Source of the DNA: Hypomesus transpacificus
Taxonomy: Eukaryota > Chordata > Actinopteri > Osmeriformes > Osmeridae
Assembly: GCF_021917145.1 (NCBI RefSeq)
Contig: NC_061076.1
Coordinates: forward strand, 642,501 to 706,500
Direction: 5' to 3'
DNA length: 64,000 nucleotides
Below, in pieces: positions 26,424 to 37,000 of this stretch (positions are counted from its first letter, which is position 1; every line of letters starts with the position of its first letter). The position numbers were made by a program, and so were the translations under genes. Under the pieces are notes generated by a model. The model did not search any database and had not been told where the DNA came from. It saw only the letters and a list, made by a program, of their open reading frames with translations.

Positions 26424-27242
26424 AGCTTAGAGTTCTTCTTCTGGGTTGGAAGGGGGTTGGGAAGAGCTCTGTGGGTAACGCCATCCTCGGCCGGCGGGAC
26501 TTTGAGTCTGGTCTGGAGACAGAGCTTTGCATGCGGAGGCAGGCGCTGGTGGCCGGCCGGCGCGTCACCGTGGTCGACACCCCGGGCTGGGACTGGTTCT
26601 CCGTCAGACGCACCCCCAGACGCATACGCCAAGAGACCAAGAGAGGCGGAGCCCTGCTCTACCCAGGCCCGCACACCATCCTGCTGGTCCTGCCCGTCGT
26701 ATGCAGCCTCAGCACCAGGAAGAGGCGGACCCTGGAAGCCCACATCGAGGCCCTGTTTGGTGATAGGGCGTGCCTGCACACTATGGTACTGTTCAGCTGC
26801 GGTGATTGGCTGGGCCGCACGCCCATCGAGGAACACATCCAGAGAGGAGGGCGGGAGCTGCACAGCCTGCTGGAGTTCTGTGGGAACTATTACCACGTGA
26901 TGGACAGCAAGACGCCTGTCAAGGACTCCAAGAGCGTCTCAGACCTGCTGGACAAGATGGAGGAGATGATTAGAGAGAACGGAGATGAAGCCTTCCTCCC
27001 CATACCTCGTGAGTGCTGCTACAACACACTCCAAGGTTTCACTGTCATGATCATGAATAATTTAATGCAAAAAAAAAAAAAAACTATTTTGTTGATAAAC
27101 ATCCCAACCACCATCTTGTACAATGTTTACTCGGTTTACCGTGTCTGACTGGAGCGTGTTGTGTTTCCTAGTGAACAGTGACAGTGAGTCGTCCGACAAC
27201 ACCAGTCCAGAGGATGACTGTCGTGGCTGCCAGCTGCAGTGA
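25119..27242 (+). CDS. GIMAP/AIG1-family GTPase with two G domains
   Basis: GTP-binding protein of the immune-associated nucleotide-binding (AIG1) family, whose members act at intracellular membranes in lymphoid cells. Exons are 25119-25149, 25373-26155 (alternative start 25376), 26424-27008 and 27172-27242, 489 residues in all. The first G domain has P-loop GGAQTGKSRSGN and G3 DTPPW, then a Gly/Asp-rich insertion (GGDGGGDGGDEGGGGG) and the conserved GPHALLLV segment. It ends in a Glu/Arg-rich coiled coil (LLEEEHARRALEEERRRMEE). Exon 3 encodes the second domain: GWKGVGKSSVGN, VDTPGWDW, GPHTILLVLPV. Two G domains recall GIMAP8-type proteins. The tail ends CRGCQLQ, with cysteines but no CAAX box. 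The start is the ATG in a short exon ending SGSG; it is less certain than the rest. The acceptor of exon 3 directly follows a (CT)n tract. Confidence 0.9.
26330..26422. repeat. (CT)n microsatellite forming the polypyrimidine tract of intron 2
   Basis: The dinucleotide run ends in ctctcag, the acceptor for the second G-domain exon of the GIMAP-like gene. Its length could affect splicing. Confidence 0.9.
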
Positions 27243-27894
27243 CCCCGAGGACACTGATCACATCCACCCTGGGACACGCTCAGTTTAACAAGGCCTGTTG
27301 TGGCATTCTGCAAAGGGAACAGCTAAACACTGTTAAAGCGCACTGGTCATATGCACTTATCTCTGCACTTCAGTTACAGTGGAACGGATACCCAGTGACT
27401 GGCACCTGACCAGAATGGAAGAGTTGTGATCCATGGAGACTAGGTACAGATTTTTTGTTGTTGTTGTTGTAAAAATCCATGACTGTACTGGCAAATAAAA
27501 ACATGTTTGTTGCTTATATTTATTGATAAAAAGTAAAATGATGATGCTGTAGTTGGGCATTACAGTACAACGTTCAGCCTCAGAAAAAAACTCAAATGTC
27601 ACCACGGGGAATGTTCTAGAATCCATGTGACCTACAGTACTGCCTTCCGTTAGCAGGGAACAACACATGCTTTTTCTAAAAGACGCTGCACATTCTGACA
27701 CCGCAGCATCACCGCTTCCTAACATCACACAGCTCTGCAGTAGTATACAGTCAGTGTTAAAGCATGTCCCTGTTTTCAATTTGAAACGATCACATGAAGT
27801 GTATCTGTAATGATCAGTTCCGGGTTACGCAATGATGTTGCACTCATTCATATGTGGATATATGTACATGTATAATGGCATTGCTCATATGTAA

Positions 27895-27900
27895 TAAAAC
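27895..27900 (+). terminator. Candidate poly(A) signal of the GIMAP-like gene
   Basis: AATAAA about 650 bp after the stop, in an AT-rich 3' UTR. It is followed by GT-rich sequence typical of a cleavage region. Confidence 0.6.
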
Positions 27901-28140
27901 ATTTTGCACTGACTTGTTTTTCTTTGCGGTTCACTGCAGTTAAGCAGTCTCTTCTCAGCATAAAGCAGTAACAATATGTGATTACTTTGGATAGTTCCAT
28001 TTCTGATGCTGTGTAGAACATCAAACAACCTTAAATAAACAACAACAGAAGGTATAATTGCCTTTTTTGTGTTGTGTTTGTGTTATAAACTATGACATTA
28101 TATGATCATGTTGTATTTAGTGTTTCTAGTTACCTTGTCA

Positions 28141-28315
28141 GGTGGCTGAGCGGTTAGGGAGTCGGGCTGGTAATCTGAAGGTTGCCAGTTCGATTCCCGG
28201 CCGTGCGATATTCTGTTGTGTCCTTGGGCAAGGCACTTCACCCTACTTGCCTGGGGGGAATGTCCCTGTACTTACTGTAAGTCGCTCTGGATAAGTGCAC
28301 CTGCTAAATGTAAAT
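28141..28315 (+). mobile_element. tRNA-derived SINE, well preserved
   Basis: Pol III box A (tggctgagcggtta) and box B (ggttgccagttcgattccc) are both intact at the head. The body contains ttgggcaaggcacttcaccc, and the tail is gctctggataagtgcacctgctaaatgtaaat. The head resembles a Ser/Leu-type tRNA, but the folded tRNA does not close, so it is not called a tRNA gene. Confidence 0.88.
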
Positions 28316-28319
28316 CTGA

Positions 28320-29888
28320 GCTGTTGCCACAAAGTTAGCTCTGCAACAGAGCACACAACAGTGTGGGCTTGGGAAGACCACGCAACAGTGTCACTTTGTT
28401 CCTTTTGCTCTGTAAATCAAGCACATATTGGGTCAGCCATGATGCTTATGTAATCTGCAGACTGATGGCACATGAACCTGTTAATGAGAGGGAGAGAAAG
28501 CTGCCCCCGTTTCCTGACTTTTCACTTCATTACCTTCCTCTTACGCAAAGCTTTTACCTCACTCTGGAACCTCCAAGGCTCCTCCAGCTGCTGCTAACCA
28601 CAGAGGAAGAGCAGACAAGCTCAGGTGCTCTGACCTCAAAAAGAAACGTGAGAATGCTCGCAGAGAATCATAGCAGGAATTCAAAGTTATATGCTGGGTT
28701 AGTGTTATGCCCAAAACACCCTGGTTCCCCTCAGGGAAGGATATGTTCGCCATATCCTTCTCAACTTTTTTACCCCTGACCTGTTTGCATGCCTGTTATT
28801 AGCAAGGGAGTTTGGCACTTTTGCAAGGCACTGTATTCATGTCACATTCTCATTGGGGGCTGAGCATCCCTAAAGGTCTGTCCCTAGAATCGCCCCTGCT
28901 AGTATTGGTAGCCAACAACATACATTTTTCTGATAACGTTAGCTAGATAACTCGATAGATACTGTACTAGTGAATAGATTGACAAATTCGAAGTGGATCA
29001 ATCAATTCGGCCTAGTGATTTTGTTATAAGTTCATGGCCTCGGTGACGTTACCTACACATACAAACTACCAAAGAAATCCTTTTCAAAAAATAAAATAAA
29101 TTGCAAATTAACAACAGCCAGTGGGTAACTTTTACAACCACAAGGATCCGATCCACAAGGTGGTGCTGGCTTACAATTTTTTTCCTGAAATATAATAAAT
29201 AAATAAAGCTTTTCCCGAAGTCAGTGGCCTCAATTCGGAATTTAATTATCATAGACTCAGTCAGAGCACATTGTCCACATTTCTACTTTACTGTAAGGAT
29301 TTTATTATATGCCCACGTCACCGACTTTAACTGGTTTAACTCACTCTTCAGTAGGCTCTTGGCAAAATGTTTGTGATTTTATTACAGTACATATTGATGA
29401 CCAATTTATTTTGATGTGGAAACACTTAGTGTTTGGTCTCTTAGAGAGGACTGTAGAGACAATCGTAATCAGGTTTATTTGATCAATTTGATTATACTAA
29501 TGGCAAAGTTGTATATTCACAAATGTAAGTTTTCACGTAAAAAGCCTTGTTTTATTTCGTTTAAGAAACAAATTGAGCATTCATTTGTTCAATAAGATTC
29601 TCAATGAAGCAAAAAGCTGTGAAAACTTAAAATTGTAAAATTTTCAATATTTTTAATTAATTCTACATCAAGCACCCCCTAGTGTGCGATTGTTGTTATA
29701 TCTTTGTAATATGTTTATTCGAAGATGTGTAATAATATTTCTGTTAATAAAAAAAACAAAGCCCTGGTGGGCTGGCTAAATCCCTTCCACCAGCTAAACC
29801 CCGCCTACCAGCGACATCGAAGAGCTTTTGCGTTGAATGCTGGAAGCGTCATGTGTCAAATATCTATTATTGCATTAGTGCTGGTCAG

Positions 29889-29942
<54 letters not shown>

Positions 29943-30680
29943 ACCTCAACACACAACAGATCTGCCTAAAGATAATAGCATTGTCAGAAATGAGCAACAG
30001 AAGTGAAGTAGAGTCCTTACTTTATTAACCCCTCAACACTCCTGTAAACAACTGTATATTGTAGATTTATGTTGTAAATATAATTGTTCTATTTTTGGGT
30101 GAATTATATCATCCAGATTTTTGTTATGACCTCTGATACTGTTCCTTTCTTCCCAGGGATCAATAACGTGCTTTTTCTAATTAATACTTGGTTGTGATAC
30201 CACGTTGTAGTTTCACATGACCGTCATTTGATTCAGCACAGCGTGCTGGTCAGGCTTGGGCCATTATCCTCCCCACAGGCAACACGGCCTTGTTGTGGTA
30301 ACTCACGAGGCAGGAGAAGAGTCCTGTTCAGGCCTGACCTGTCAGCTTGAGGCTGAGGGTCAGGAAGATGTCATCTGATCAGGGTTAAACCATTTTCTTC
30401 CCTAAAAAATATGTCAGCTAACAAGCTATGATCGAAACCTTGGTTAGATTGGTACTATTGCTAGCCGCCAAGGGTCTTAGATTTTTAGAAGGCAACCGTT
30501 TCATCTTTTCATTCTTAGCTGGACATAAAAAAAACAGAATCCTTTGGTTTTGTAGAAATATTTAAATGAGTATGAAATCCCTGTCTCATTGTTCATCAGA
30601 CTGTTACTACTTCAATGAATAGTAGTGAATGGTTTATGAATGTCTAAAAGGTTCAAACAAAACAAATAGATGAAATGGTT
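28320..30680. other. Intergenic AT-rich region
   Basis: No gene recognised. A (CT)n microsatellite lies at 29,888-29,941. The rest is AT-rich unique sequence. Open frames are short and lack recognisable domains. Confidence 0.6.
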
Positions 30681-30689
30681 ATAGTTGGT

Positions 30690-30695
30690 TTTATT
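30690..30695 (-). terminator. Candidate poly(A) signal of atf4
   Basis: AATAAA on the minus strand about 390 bp past the atf4 stop, fitting the short 3' UTR usual for this gene. Confidence 0.65.
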
Positions 30696-31087
30696 ACAGA
30701 TTACAATGAATACTTTAAAATAGTTAATATGGTTGATAAGCTCACATAGGTTTTAAAAGTCTGTCCATTAACCGTAATACACATACTGAGTTTTTTTGTA
30801 AATAAGTGACTACACAACAATACATAGTTTATACTGTGAAGAAAACACTTGAAGGTTTTCATACAGGATATTTGAAACTGGATCATTATATCTATAGATA
30901 GGTACGGATATGTTAAGCTTGAGCTACAAGACAAATTGCGGGAAGAATTAGGTGAGTTGGTGAACAGTACGTGCATTTGGGGACATTAATGCATCTAAAA
31001 GCAATCAGGTCAGATCGACACCTTCTAAGGACATATGTGGATTCATCAAACATCTTCCTGTCAACTTCCAACATCTTCTGTCAGAGG

Positions 31088-32663
31088 TCAGAGGTTGCCA
31101 GCACCTGAGCCCTTGAGGAGCTTGGCCAGCCGCACCTCCTCCATCAGCTCCTTCAGGTATTCTATCTCCCTGGCGAGGGAGTCAGCCGTCTCCTCCAGCT
31201 CCTGGTTCCTCCTCTCCAGGTGGCTGTACTCGGCGCTCAGCGCCTCATGCTCTCCTCTCTTTTTCTGGCGGTAGCGAGTGGCTGCTGTCTTGTTCTGCTC
31301 CATCTTCTTCAGCTTCTTCTCCTTGGGGGGTCCTCCAGCTCGTGACCTCCCTTTCACACTCCCTGAGCAGCAGGAGGAGGAGGAGGGGGTGCTGGAGCAG
31401 GGCCTGGGGTAAGGGTAGGGCCTGCTTCTAGAGGCCGTGGTGGTGGCAGAGACCAGATGAGGGTTGGAGACAGAGCTGACCCTGTTGCAGTCAGACAGGA
31501 GCTGTGGCAGAGCTGCTCTGGTGGTGGTGGTTATGGAGGTGGTGGAGACTTCCTCTGTGGAGGCCAGGACGAGGACGATGCGGGGAGGGGAGAGGGAGAG
31601 GACGACCCTGGGGACCTGTAGCACCTGGTGGGGGGGCGGTGGCTTGCTGTCGCAGTCGGACACGTCCACCTCACTGCCCAGGTCCAGGGCGAACATGGGG
31701 GAGAGAGGAGGGAAGGGAGGGGACATCGGGGAGGGACCTGGGGACATGGGGGAGGGACCTGGGGACAACGGCTCAGATTTGATCTCACACTCGTCCTGGA
31801 CCTCAGGGACGCAGGGAGGAGGGGAGAGGACTTCCTGTGGGGCACCCTGGGATGCAGGAGAGGGTAGGAAGGGTTCCGTGGCAGGAGGGGAGGGAAGGCT
31901 GCAGAGGGTTGGCAGGGTGGGGAGCGAGGGGATGGGGAGGGAGTCTACAGGACACTCCAGGGAGGCGAGGAGGTCGTCAGGGGAGCTGGGGGGCTCCTCA
32001 GGGCTGCAGGAGCCCACGAGAGAGTCCAAGTCAAACTCTGTCAGGTCCATTCGCTCTGCCATCCAGTCCAGGCCGTAGAAGGCATCCTCTATGGAAGAAA
32101 AAGGAGGTCATTCATCTGCACACTTCAGTTAACGGTGCAACTGAATCAACATCAGACTAGTCTGACCACACTGTGTTGTTCATGCAAAGCAGGGATGCTT
32201 AACCCTAGAGAGTCACAGCTGTGTACCCAGGTCCAGTCACGCCTGATGGTAACATTCAGCTGGGGGATAAGCTTACAACCAGGACTGAAGGTGCCCTACA
32301 AGAGGGAAACACACACAAGAGGCGCGTGTGTGTGTGTGTGTGGGGGGAATCACCTTTGCCGTCGTTTGTGCCCGAATGGGAGGGTCCCAGCTCGTCCACT
32401 GACAGCCACGGGAGGGTCAACATGTGCCCCTCGGCCTTGTCGCCCTGGAACAGCAGGGAGGGCGGAGAGGGGGGCAGGGAGTGGAGGGGGGGTGAAGAAT
32501 AAGAGAAAGATGATGAGAGGGGCGACGTTCCCCCCTCGGTGAAGGATTCCTCTTCATCCAGGTGGAGGAGGGCCCCTGTGGGGTCAGCCGTGAGACAGGA
32601 AGGGCCCAACAGCAGGGCCTCCATGTCTTCCGGGCCAAACGGTGAGTTGTTGGTCAGAGTCAT
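31088..32663 (-). CDS. atf4: Activating transcription factor 4 (bZIP)
   Basis: Nuclear bZIP activator and main effector of the integrated stress response. Coding exons are 32663-32354 and 32088-31088, 436 residues. The N-terminal part includes GLDWMAERMDLTEFDLDSLVGSCSPEEPP, split by the intron just before its first residues. A middle Pro/Ser/Thr-rich region carries LDLGSEVDVSDCDSK, the equivalent of the phosphodegron neighbourhood in mammals. The C terminus has the basic region KMEQNKTAATRYRQKKRGE followed by a leucine zipper. The start is the ATG giving MTLTNNSPF. Two upstream ORFs precede it, the second overlapping this start out of frame, so the usual delayed-reinitiation control is expected. 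Teleosts have two atf4 copies; I cannot say which this is. Confidence 0.95.
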
Positions 32664-33439
32664 GGTGAATGGCTGGGTCTGTCGACTGCGTGCGGAGAGC
32701 GTCGAGAGGTTCTTTAATGCTGTCGACTACAGCAGAGCTGTTTGTTGCCACAAAAGACCTGGAAGACAGAGGGAGAAAGAACAATGTTTAATATAACTGT
32801 CAATCTGTAATTGGTTTGGGGATGGCAAGTTTAGCTTGAATCAGGTGTACTATGTATGTGGGAAACACTGCCCTCCACTGCCATAATGGTGCACTTCCAA
32901 AACTACATGTAATGAGTCATCGTAAATCCCCATGCCTCGTGACTCGACTGGCGTCAGACCAGGGTCGTTTCCACGGCAACTCATGTCTGGCTGGCCGCCC
33001 CGCCCATCACACACACTTTGTTCTCTATCCCTGAACACTTGTCACGCCGCCATTTTAAAGGTGAAGCATCACGAACCATTTTAAGTTTGCCACGATGGTA
33101 CTTCAAAAATATTTCATTAAAATAACAAAAAATGCAAATACATTTGATATGTGTTCTGCCATAGATTGTTATAAACTACGTAAAACAAATGTACCATCGC
33201 GCGGAACATTACAATGTCACGCGGTATGTTGATGTCACATGTTACTGTAAATCCGAAGACTTCATTCAGTGGATTATTTAGGGTATCTATTTTCACTAAT
33301 TTTACAATATTGTTCTTACATGGGTATATGTCAATGTTAAATACAATACTTATTTGAAACAATCAAGGTTAGTTTACGGCCTCGTAGGGCTGTCAAGCCC
33401 AAAATAAAAAATGGACAAATAGAAGTATACTTACGTCAT
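32584..33439 (-). CDS. atf4 inhibitory upstream ORF 2 (59 codons, spliced)
   Basis: ATG at 33439, five coding bases in the 5' exon (ending 33435 at a gtaagt donor), then 32758-32584 in the next exon. Joined length is 180 bp including TGA, or 59 residues, the same length as the uORF2 known from mammals. It overlaps the first 80 bases of the atf4 coding sequence in another frame. In the known mechanism ribosomes translate uORF2 when eIF2 is active and skip it under stress. The spliced reading is my inference from the consensus sites. Confidence 0.88.
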
Positions 33440-33517
33440 TTTGACGAATATAAAGTTAAATCAGTGCACTGAGTTGATGCACTGAGGATGTTGCTGCTGG
33501 CCCGCCGCTGCACGCCT

Positions 33518-33529
33518 TTACACTGCCAT
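33518..33529 (-). CDS. atf4 upstream ORF 1 (three codons)
   Basis: ATG GCA GTG TAA in the 5' exon, 78 bases before the uORF2 start. A three-residue uORF1 that allows reinitiation is the hallmark of vertebrate atf4 leaders. It is too short for ordinary ORF detection; its position relative to uORF2 supports it. Confidence 0.85.
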   Translation of the reverse strand: MAV

Positions 33530-33696
33530 TTCGCCCAAAGAGCGCTGTCACAGAATTAGCCTAAGCGTTAGCGATATCAGCTGGAAAGAAATGGAGTCTG
33601 TGGAGAGCAGTGGGACTATAGACCTCTCCCTAGGAAGTCTGATATCCTTCCGCCGCATGGTGTGCGTGTATCACTGCGCTTTTCGTCGTTAACGGG

Positions 33697-33707
33697 TTTA
33701 TTTTATT
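33697..33707 (-). terminator. Candidate poly(A) signals of the apoL-like gene
   Basis: Two overlapping AATAAA hexamers on the minus strand, about 300 bp past the stop of the apoL-like gene and only about 170 bp before uORF1 of atf4. If used, the two same-strand genes are separated by less than 200 bp. Confidence 0.5.
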
Positions 33708-33880
33708 ATATACTACTGTGTTTAGTACAGTGTTACATTAATTACGTATATTCAATGGATTAACATTCCATTTTAAACGACCTTGATAACACATATTAGG
33801 TCTCTTATCAGAGCTAAAAAAGTGTATTTCCATGACCTCTAACATTTCATGGTCACACAGACAATTGCAGACATTAATTC

Positions 33881-33883
<3 letters not shown>

Positions 33884-33958
<75 letters not shown>

Positions 33959-33980
33959 ACACACACACACACACACACAC
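33884..33980. repeat. (CA)n microsatellite in the apoL-like 3' UTR
   Basis: Nearly pure (CA)n of about 95 bp, with one interruption (cagacaca), immediately downstream of the apoL-like stop codon on the minus strand. Confidence 0.95.
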
Positions 33981-34008
33981 AGGTACACCCACATGCACAC
34001 ACACACCT

Positions 34009-37000
34009 TCATACACTGGCCAAAAATGTGAATCTTTCCCAGACACTGCACATTTCATCAAGCTGCGCCTGTAGACCCAGAGCAAACAGGCGCAGTTGGC
34101 AGGAAAATTTGGTCTCAGTACCCCTCTTCAGCCTCTGGCCATCCTTCCCTACAAAGTACTGGTCCATGTCCTTTCTAAACATCTGGAACAGAGTGTCGGA
34201 TGACAGGCTGGTGTGCGTGGTGCCAGGGGTCAGAGTGTGTGCCAGTGTGGCCAGCCTCAGAGCCTCAGGCTCCACCCCGGCGCTCTGGAGCCTGGTGACG
34301 TTGTGTCTCCTCAGCACGTCCACGCCAGCCAGGATGACGGAGACGCAGTGCTCTACGTCTGTGACGTCAGCCTTGTAGTGCCACACCACCTTCTCCACCC
34401 TCGCCCTGTCCACCATGCTGCCCTTCCTGCTGGCCTGTGCTGCCTTGGCGCCCATACCGCCGGCAGAGACCACCATGCCCGCCCCCACAGCGGTGGCGAT
34501 CAGGGAGGCGCCCATGGTCACCGGTGCCAGGGCGATGCCCACAATGGCAGCCACCCCTCCCACGGCCCCTGCGGTGCCCCCGGCGATGCCCATGGTTTGG
34601 GTTTTCTTCTGGACCTTGGCCAGGCAGTCGGCAAGGCTGTTGAGGTCGGAGATGTGGCTGCGCAGAGCGTCGCTGCGTTTAATCAGGAGGTAGTTAAAGA
34701 GGCGGAAGGCTTTCTTCAAATGCAGGGTCCTCTGGTTGACTGCCCTGACAGAATTGAGGGACATATTTCAGAAATTGACCTGAGTTACTGATACAGCATG
34801 TGTGTAACCCTAACCCTTCCGAGCAGTGAACGGGACTGCACCTGACTACATCAAGTCTCTCCTGCAGCCTTACACCCCACTACGGTCTTCTTCTGACAAC
34901 CGTCTGGTGGTCCCACCGCTCAAGAGCGCCCGGTCCCAACACAAGCTCTTCTCCTGTCTGGCCCCCCAATGGTGGAATCAACTCCCCACCTCCATCAGAG
35001 ACACTGACTGTTTCCCCACCTTCAAAAAAGGGTCAAGACGCACTTGTTCCGGGAGTACAACGGTACATAGGAATGATTTGCTGGACCTGATGTTAGTTTC
35101 CTCCAGGAACACAATGACTCTTATTTAGGGACTTGTTGCTGTTGCTGGTTAGTTGTAACTGATTTAATTTCTTGTACTTGCTGTGAATTTTTATTGTTCC
35201 TTGCTTTTCTACAGGTACACTCATGCACTTTTGAGGTTCATGTTGTTTAATTGTAATTTGTTTAACTGCATGCTCTTATGGTTCCTCCCATAGGCACTTA
35301 TTTGTTTTTTCACAATGTGTGCTCCATGTTTTGGTTACCCGCAATGTTTTTGGGGCTATCTCGTTGTTATGCACTTTTGTAAAGCTCTCTCTTGGAAGTT
35401 GCTTTGGATAAAAGTGTCTGCTAAATAAATAAATGTAATGTAAATGTGTGTGTGTTTCCTTGTTTCCTGCTCTATGCTGACACCATACAGCGACAGAGGA
35501 ATGTTTTCCCTGTCTGAAAGAAAGGCACAGGCACACAGGTGATCATAATATTCACTACATATAAAGATCTACACTTCTGGAGGTTTAAAGTGGTAACAAA
35601 CATGATTCAGCTTGTCAACCAGCTAGCTATTAAAATCAGGGGAGCAGCATCAGGGTGTGAAAGTGTAAAAAATATTTTTTTCCGGGAAACCCTATGGGAT
35701 ATTGCTTGCCTTTCTCCTCAGACCTCAGCCTGTGATTGGATGACTGACCTGCATGTATGACTGACCTGCATGTCTGCATGTATGACTGACCTGCATGTCT
35801 GCATGTATGACTGACCTGCATGTCTGCATGTATGACTGACCTGCATGTCTGCATGTATGACTGACCTGCAGCTACACCTGGATGAAAGGGGCCTGATGAG
35901 AGAGGTCTGTGTGACCCTTGGAAGTGAGATGATTCGATTGCAAAAAATTCTAGCCGAAAAAAAATCTACCCCTCAAAAAACGCAGAAATTTGATTTGCTT
36001 CCATACTAGGGTGCAGCATCCCTGTGAACGATCTAGCACGAGAACACAGCTCTAAAACATAACATCAACGAATGTTACTCACTTCCCATGGCCCTCATCC
36101 ATTTCAGAAGACTTTCAAAATCCTGCAGAAGGAAGCAGAAGTTCTTCACTGTCTAAGATTCAGGTTGTAACAATGTATTTAGAGAGGAACTGTCGACTAT
36201 CCACCAGGAGAGAAGCCCAGGTGAAGCCCCAGCAGACCAGCTCATACCTCCGTGTTCTCAGACTCAGCAGGGGGTGGAGGGACGCCTCTGTTCTGATAAC
36301 GGGACTGTGGCTGTGACTGTTGTGTCGTCGATCCCGTTGTTGACCTGTACACACTGCTGGATGGCTGAGGTGAAATGAGAACACAAACAGTTGGTGTGAC
36401 GTGCTAGTGTGTATGAGTCTGTCTGTCTCTTGCTCTGGGGTTCTCACCTGGAAGTGGTTCTCCTCAGGTAGAACGTGCAGGTAGGGGGAGTCCTTTATCT
36501 CACTGTACACTGACTCGGTATGGTAGGTCTGGTCCACGGCAGCTGGACAGGGAAGGAGCAGTCTGCTGCTTGCAGGTGGAGGTGGGGGATTGAACAGAGG
36601 TGGTGGAGGAAGAACAGGACGCACAGACGTATAGTTTCCTCTTGCATTGGCAGGCTTAGGGTACAGGAAACATGACATACTCATTAAACTCAGTACAGCT
36701 ACAGACATCGTCTTTGTCGTCGTCGTCATCGTCATCTACCGCTTATCTGGGGTCAGGTCGCGGGGGCAACAACCTAAACAGGGAGGCCCAGACTTCCCTC
36801 TCCCCGGCCACTTCCACCAGCTCTTCCTGGGGGACCCCGAGGCGTTCCCAGGCCAGCCGAGAGACATAGTCCCTCCAGCGTGCCCTGGGTCTTCCCCGGG
36901 ACCTCTTACCAGTGGGACGTGCCCAGAACACCTCACCAGGGAGGCGTCCAGGAGGCATCCTGATCAGATGCCCGAGCCACCTCAGCTGGCTCCTCTCGAC

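Noticed and set aside
27172-27242. Prenylation (CAAX) signal at the end of the GIMAP-like protein
   Set aside because: The end CRGCQLQ has cysteines seven and four residues from the end, but the last three residues do not form a CAAX box. C-QLQ is at best atypical.
28141-28215. tRNA gene
   Set aside because: Boxes A and B are present, but the sequence continues into a SINE body with a LINE-like tail and no acceptor stem closes.
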